This document shows positions 59,685-64,000 of a DNA stretch of 64,000 bases, piece by piece. Both the position numbers and the translations under genes were made by a program. Below the pieces are notes generated by a model. It saw only the letters and a program-made list of their open reading frames with translations. It ran no database searches and was not told where the DNA came from. This DNA comes from Loxodes magnus (taxonomy: Eukaryota; Ciliophora; Karyorelictea; Loxodida; Loxodidae), in NCBI GenBank assembly GCA_946699065.1, contig CAMPDV010000008.1, positions 1,674,001 to 1,738,000 of the forward strand, in the 5' to 3' direction. Numbering within the stretch: position 1 is the stretch's first letter; every line of letters begins with the position of its first letter.

Positions 59685-62600
59685 TTTTTTTAAACTTTCT
59701 TTTTGGTTATCATTTTTTCCAAAAAATTTTAAGAAACTCATTAGCTTTATAATCTTATCTTATCCTAAAGAAAGAAAATTACATAATCATATAAACGGAT
59801 ACTTCAAATTAAAAATTAAAATTAAAGGAATAAAATAATAAAATAAATTTAAAATAAATGAATATACTAGTGACTAATACTTTTATATTCATTCTTCTTT
59901 TTCTTAAATAAGTTCTATTTAGATTTCTTCTCCATAAATTTTCTCTATGTTTTCAACATTTTAGTATAAGGTCTTTCATTATTTACATAATTCTTTTACT
60001 TTATAATCATCTGAGATTTCTTATTTTTATGTCAAGCAACTCTTCCATGCATTCGACTATAATTTCTTTATTACTTTCATTAGGTTAGTCATTGAGAACA
60101 AATTTTTCATTTTAAAAACTTAATTTTTATTATCTGTAATTAAAAGGCTCTATTTCATACACGATTTTCTATCTGCATTGATTTTTTTTCCTTATATTTA
60201 AACATAAAATTTCTTAAGCAAGATAAATCATACTTTCTTAAGGGAAGCTTGTTATTATATGTTTTACTATTTCTAAAAAAATTATTTTATCCCCACATTC
60301 TAAAATTTTAATTAAGCATATCTTAGATTATGCCCATTTAGTATAGAACTTTAAAACTTTAGAATGAATATTAAAGACATCTGACTACTTAAAGGATTTG
60401 GTATCTCTTTTTCATCACTATTAATATTTTCTTGCTATTTTTATTTTCTAGATATTTATTAATAAGTTTTTTCCTTTTTTCCTTCTTTATACCTAATTTT
60501 TTTATAAATTGTTTACCTTCGCTAACTCTTCTCTTCATTACCTAACTTAAGATTCTTTTTATTGTAAATTCTAATTCTTTGAAGTTGGAAATGGAATCAA
60601 TTTTTAAAAAGTTTGAAAGATTTAAAAACTTGACTGAGTGATTAATAGAAAGAAGGTGTCAATTTTGATTTCAAGCACTTCATTCGATTTTTAGTCGCTT
60701 CTTTAGAATGTAAAATTATCTGAAATCAGTAAAAGCTTAAATTCTAGTTGTTTATTTCTATCTAATAACATTTCTAAAATCTGTCCATAAAATCAATTAC
60801 AGGATCTATGCAAAAGTTAAATATCAAAACTAGAATATTAAAATTAGGTTGTGGGCATCATATGTATCTTAATGAGATTATACAAGGAAATCAATGTCTT
60901 CTACTTTATACTTTGGCCTATATGCGTTAAATTTGCTTCTTAAACCGATAAATTTAACCTGAAATTAAAAATTTAAAAATTTTTTCTTCTCTTATTCTGC
61001 TTTTAATTCCTTAAAAAAGCTCTTTAATTATAAAATTAAAGTAAATGAAGACAGCTTAATAAAAGAATCCCTGTAAATAATAAACATAAGAGTTAAATAG
61101 AGCTGAATGAAAAATAAATAAGGCTAGCTTAGTTGTAAACTAGCAATTTAATATAAATTTTATGGATAATTGAGTCTTTTACTTTCTTATTCCTCTTTAG
61201 TACAATATAATTTTTCTCAAACTAAGTATAAAATCTATTTTGACCAAAAAATTGATAAAAAAAAAATAAAAATTCTATAAAATAATTTCGAGCGTAGTGC
61301 TACTATTATTTCAGCAAAAATTGTATGAATTTTTTTAATTAAATTAAATGATATCACAGTTTCATAAATAGTGAAATTATTAATAAAATCAAAAAATTTG
61401 TTTATATAATAATAGCTTTTGAATTCTATTAATTACATACAAATGATGAGTATGAAAACTAAGTCGTACAATAGAACTTTAAAATACAAATAATTATTAG
61501 AAGAAAGCTTGGTAAATATCTAGATGAACAATAATTAAAAAAAATGTTATTCATATATACTCTAAAATTAAATCAAACTTTTCAAATACAATTAATTTGA
61601 AAAAAAAGATAAAGAGAAAAGGAAAATTTTAAGAAAATATGAGCAAAATTATTTTAAATACTTCAAATTTATTTAGTTTTGTACTAAAAATTAGATTTTA
61701 GTTCTTCGCGATCTTTTTTAAGTTATTTTTTTATATCGAAAAAACTTAAAATTCTCTTCAACTCACTGATAATTATTATTTTAATATACTAAAAGGAAAT
61801 ATTTAAAGGGAATAATTCTTTTAAAATTTAATTAGTTCAAAATATCAAAACTTTAAGCTAAACAATTTTAGAGTGGCTATTGTAAATTACTATTTTGATA
61901 TATTTAAATAGAAAATTAATTTCAGATCTTAACTTTTGAAAAACTATTAAAAAAATATCTCTAAATTGATATCTATAAAGCATTAGAAAGGTTTAAAACT
62001 TAAAGATCACTTAATAATCATATTTTATTTATTAAGATAGACTAAGGAAAATTAAAGTACTAAAAGATATAGTTAAAATATCTCTAAATAAAAGAGAACT
62101 TTAATTTTTATTAGTACAATTATTAAATTTTAAATGAATTCACAACCTTTATATAATTCATCTATTTTACACATAAATCATAGAGGATTTATATTTAGAA
62201 TCAAGAAATAATATTTAACAAACAATTTATTAATTTTCTCAAATACCCAAAGAAAATTATAATAAAAAATATTAAGAGATTGCTATTAATTTATTCGTAT
62301 TTTAGAGATAAAGCTTAAATATTTTATTACCTTAACAATTTTTTAAGCAAAAATAATTTTTTCAATCTTAGAAATTCTTTTAATCTATTTAAATACAGAT
62401 CTTCTAAGTTATTACAGTTGCAGTTAGAATATTAGTTTAGTTTAATTATATCTCTAAATAAAATGAATATATCTTTATTATTCTATTTTTATTATAAATA
62501 GTTCCTAATTTCTTAGCTTATATCACACTATTATAATTTTTTTTATTTAATTATTGTTCAATGCTAGAAAAATAAAAAATAAGGCAGCACCAATTTCCTT

Positions 62601-64000
62601 CACACAACCTAAAATTATCTTTATTTTAATACAAATAAACATCTTTCTAACTAAATTTAATTCTTATAGTTGCTTTATAAATTAATATTTCAAATAATTA
62701 TTTTTATTCTAAATGAGTATATTTTAACTAATTATTTAATTTTTTTTAAAAGAAGCAATTTAAGTTTATTTGCCTAATTTTATAATTTCCATATGTTTAT
62801 TTATATTATTAAATTTAATTAGTAAGGAACATTAAATTTCCCATGCATCAGATTATCACAACTTACTAATTTTACTCAAGAAAGTTTATTCTTAATAATT
62901 TTTAATTTGCTTGGGTTAAAAATAGTTCTAATTGATCCTACCCATATCGAAAAATTTCCAATTTTTGATTTAATATGATCATTTATCTCTTAAGCTTAAA
63001 GCTTCTAGCTCTCTATATTATTTTTTAATAGTATAAGTTTTATTATTATTTTCTAGATTTTATTAATTTAGTTCCTTCCTTTTTTTAAATACATGGTTTG
63101 ATTATAAAGAACTTATTAACAAATTTACATGTTCTATTATATACTTAAATTGATATTCATTATTAAATATTCTCATATTAGTTGCTTATAAATTCTAATA
63201 ACTTTAGTTGCTCTTTTATTTTTAACACTATATTTATTAATAATTTAAAGCAGATCAAATCTAGTAAGAAATTGATTGAAATTAAATATCTTCTATATAT
63301 TTTACAGTTATCATAATAGTTATATCAATTACTATTTTCTCTTATTAAGTTAGTTATATATACAAACCATTCTTTATAAGCTAACTAGTAGCAATATTAA
63401 TTAAGTTTAAATTTATTTCATACTTCGATGCTAATCTTATGCTTTATAGCTACTTTGAAAATTCAAACAGTTAGAACATATTATTATTACCCTTATAAAG
63501 CATGCTTCTAGCTATAACTTAAGCTACTAGAAAAATTAATTTTAGTTGAGAAATTCCTATATAGAAAAGTGAGTAAATTTAAAGGATATTTTAGACTTGT
63601 TGGTAGATTGATTATCATGAGGAAAAAAGAACTGCTAATTTATTAACTTTCATATCTTGCTTGTATAGCGAATATTGCTTTCTTTCTATTTCTGTAATTA
63701 AATTTTTCTCTATATGTTTAATGATTTTTTAATCAATTTGCTAGAGAAATTATTTATGAAAATTTAAGCTTATGTATGCAGATAAAAGGCTTAATAGAGA
63801 AAATTGCTTAGTTATGAGAAAATGAAGCATATTAAGATGTATTAAAGCTAAGAAATTTTGATGATATTTCAGAGAATATTAATTTTAAATTAATGAGCGA
63901 AAGTGAAAAAATTAAGCTTTTAAGTTATATACACTTCAGGGTTTGATAAATAGCAAACAAAAGTTATCAATAATATCTATAAGCTATACAAGTATGACCA
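59685..64000. other. AT-rich DNA, no gene recognised
   Basis: No tRNA, repeat family member, telomeric repeat or motif-bearing frame was found to the end of the window. Confidence 0.4.

Noticed and set aside
1-64000. CRISPR arrays, rRNA genes, telomeric repeats, bacterial-type promoters
   Set aside because: None was seen. The codon reassignment and pol III-type tRNA terminators indicate a eukaryotic ciliate nucleus.

Overview
This window looks like ciliate nuclear DNA. It is extremely AT-rich (about four fifths A+T by eye), and coding stretches stay open only if TAA and TAG are read as glutamine. Aligned copies of one gene family within the window show this directly: the same positions carry TAA or TAG in one copy and CAA or CAG in another. 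Almost no host protein genes are visible. A long, repeat-filled, gene-poor stretch with a few tRNA genes suggests germline-type or repeat-rich DNA. I cannot name the species. The same family also carries in-frame TGA at conserved tryptophans and ends at TGA, which would fit a ciliate that reads UGA as both Trp and stop (karyorelict-like code). The alternative is a Tetrahymena-like genome with partly decayed copies.

Layout. 1-2269: AT-rich, nothing recognised. 2270-26250: a large inverted repeat, with left arm 2270-8358 and right arm 20181-26250 nearly identical in opposite orientation around an 11.8 kb spacer. Each arm holds one Myb/SANT-like gene and one tRNA-Glu relic. The spacer holds a decayed Myb-like copy, two decayed zinc-knuckle relics and one whole-looking zinc-knuckle retroposon that abuts the right arm. 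The right arm stops inside a fragment of another Myb-like gene (26251-26460). 27020-30780: three more zinc-knuckle copies: a relic, a whole-looking unit with 15-bp target-site duplications, and a 5'-truncated copy. 30781-64000: mostly empty AT-rich DNA with two identical tRNA-Asp genes, one tRNA-Glu gene and three more Myb-like genes.

Two dispersed families dominate. The first is a 150-156 residue Myb/SANT-like protein: four distinct well-kept sequences, one of them present in both arms, plus two relics, with a conserved NYTCGTA motif just before the start. The second is a compact unit with one ORF of about 245 codons (coiled coil, CCHC zinc knuckle, GxIY motif) followed by a hairpin and an ATT-rich tail. 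Its flanking duplications point to LINE-type target-primed insertion. No transposase, integrase, reverse transcriptase or capsid gene was recognised, so neither family has a visible mobilising enzyme here.

Caution: with UAR (and perhaps UGA) as sense codons, long open frames arise by chance in such DNA. I called protein genes only where copies or motifs support them.
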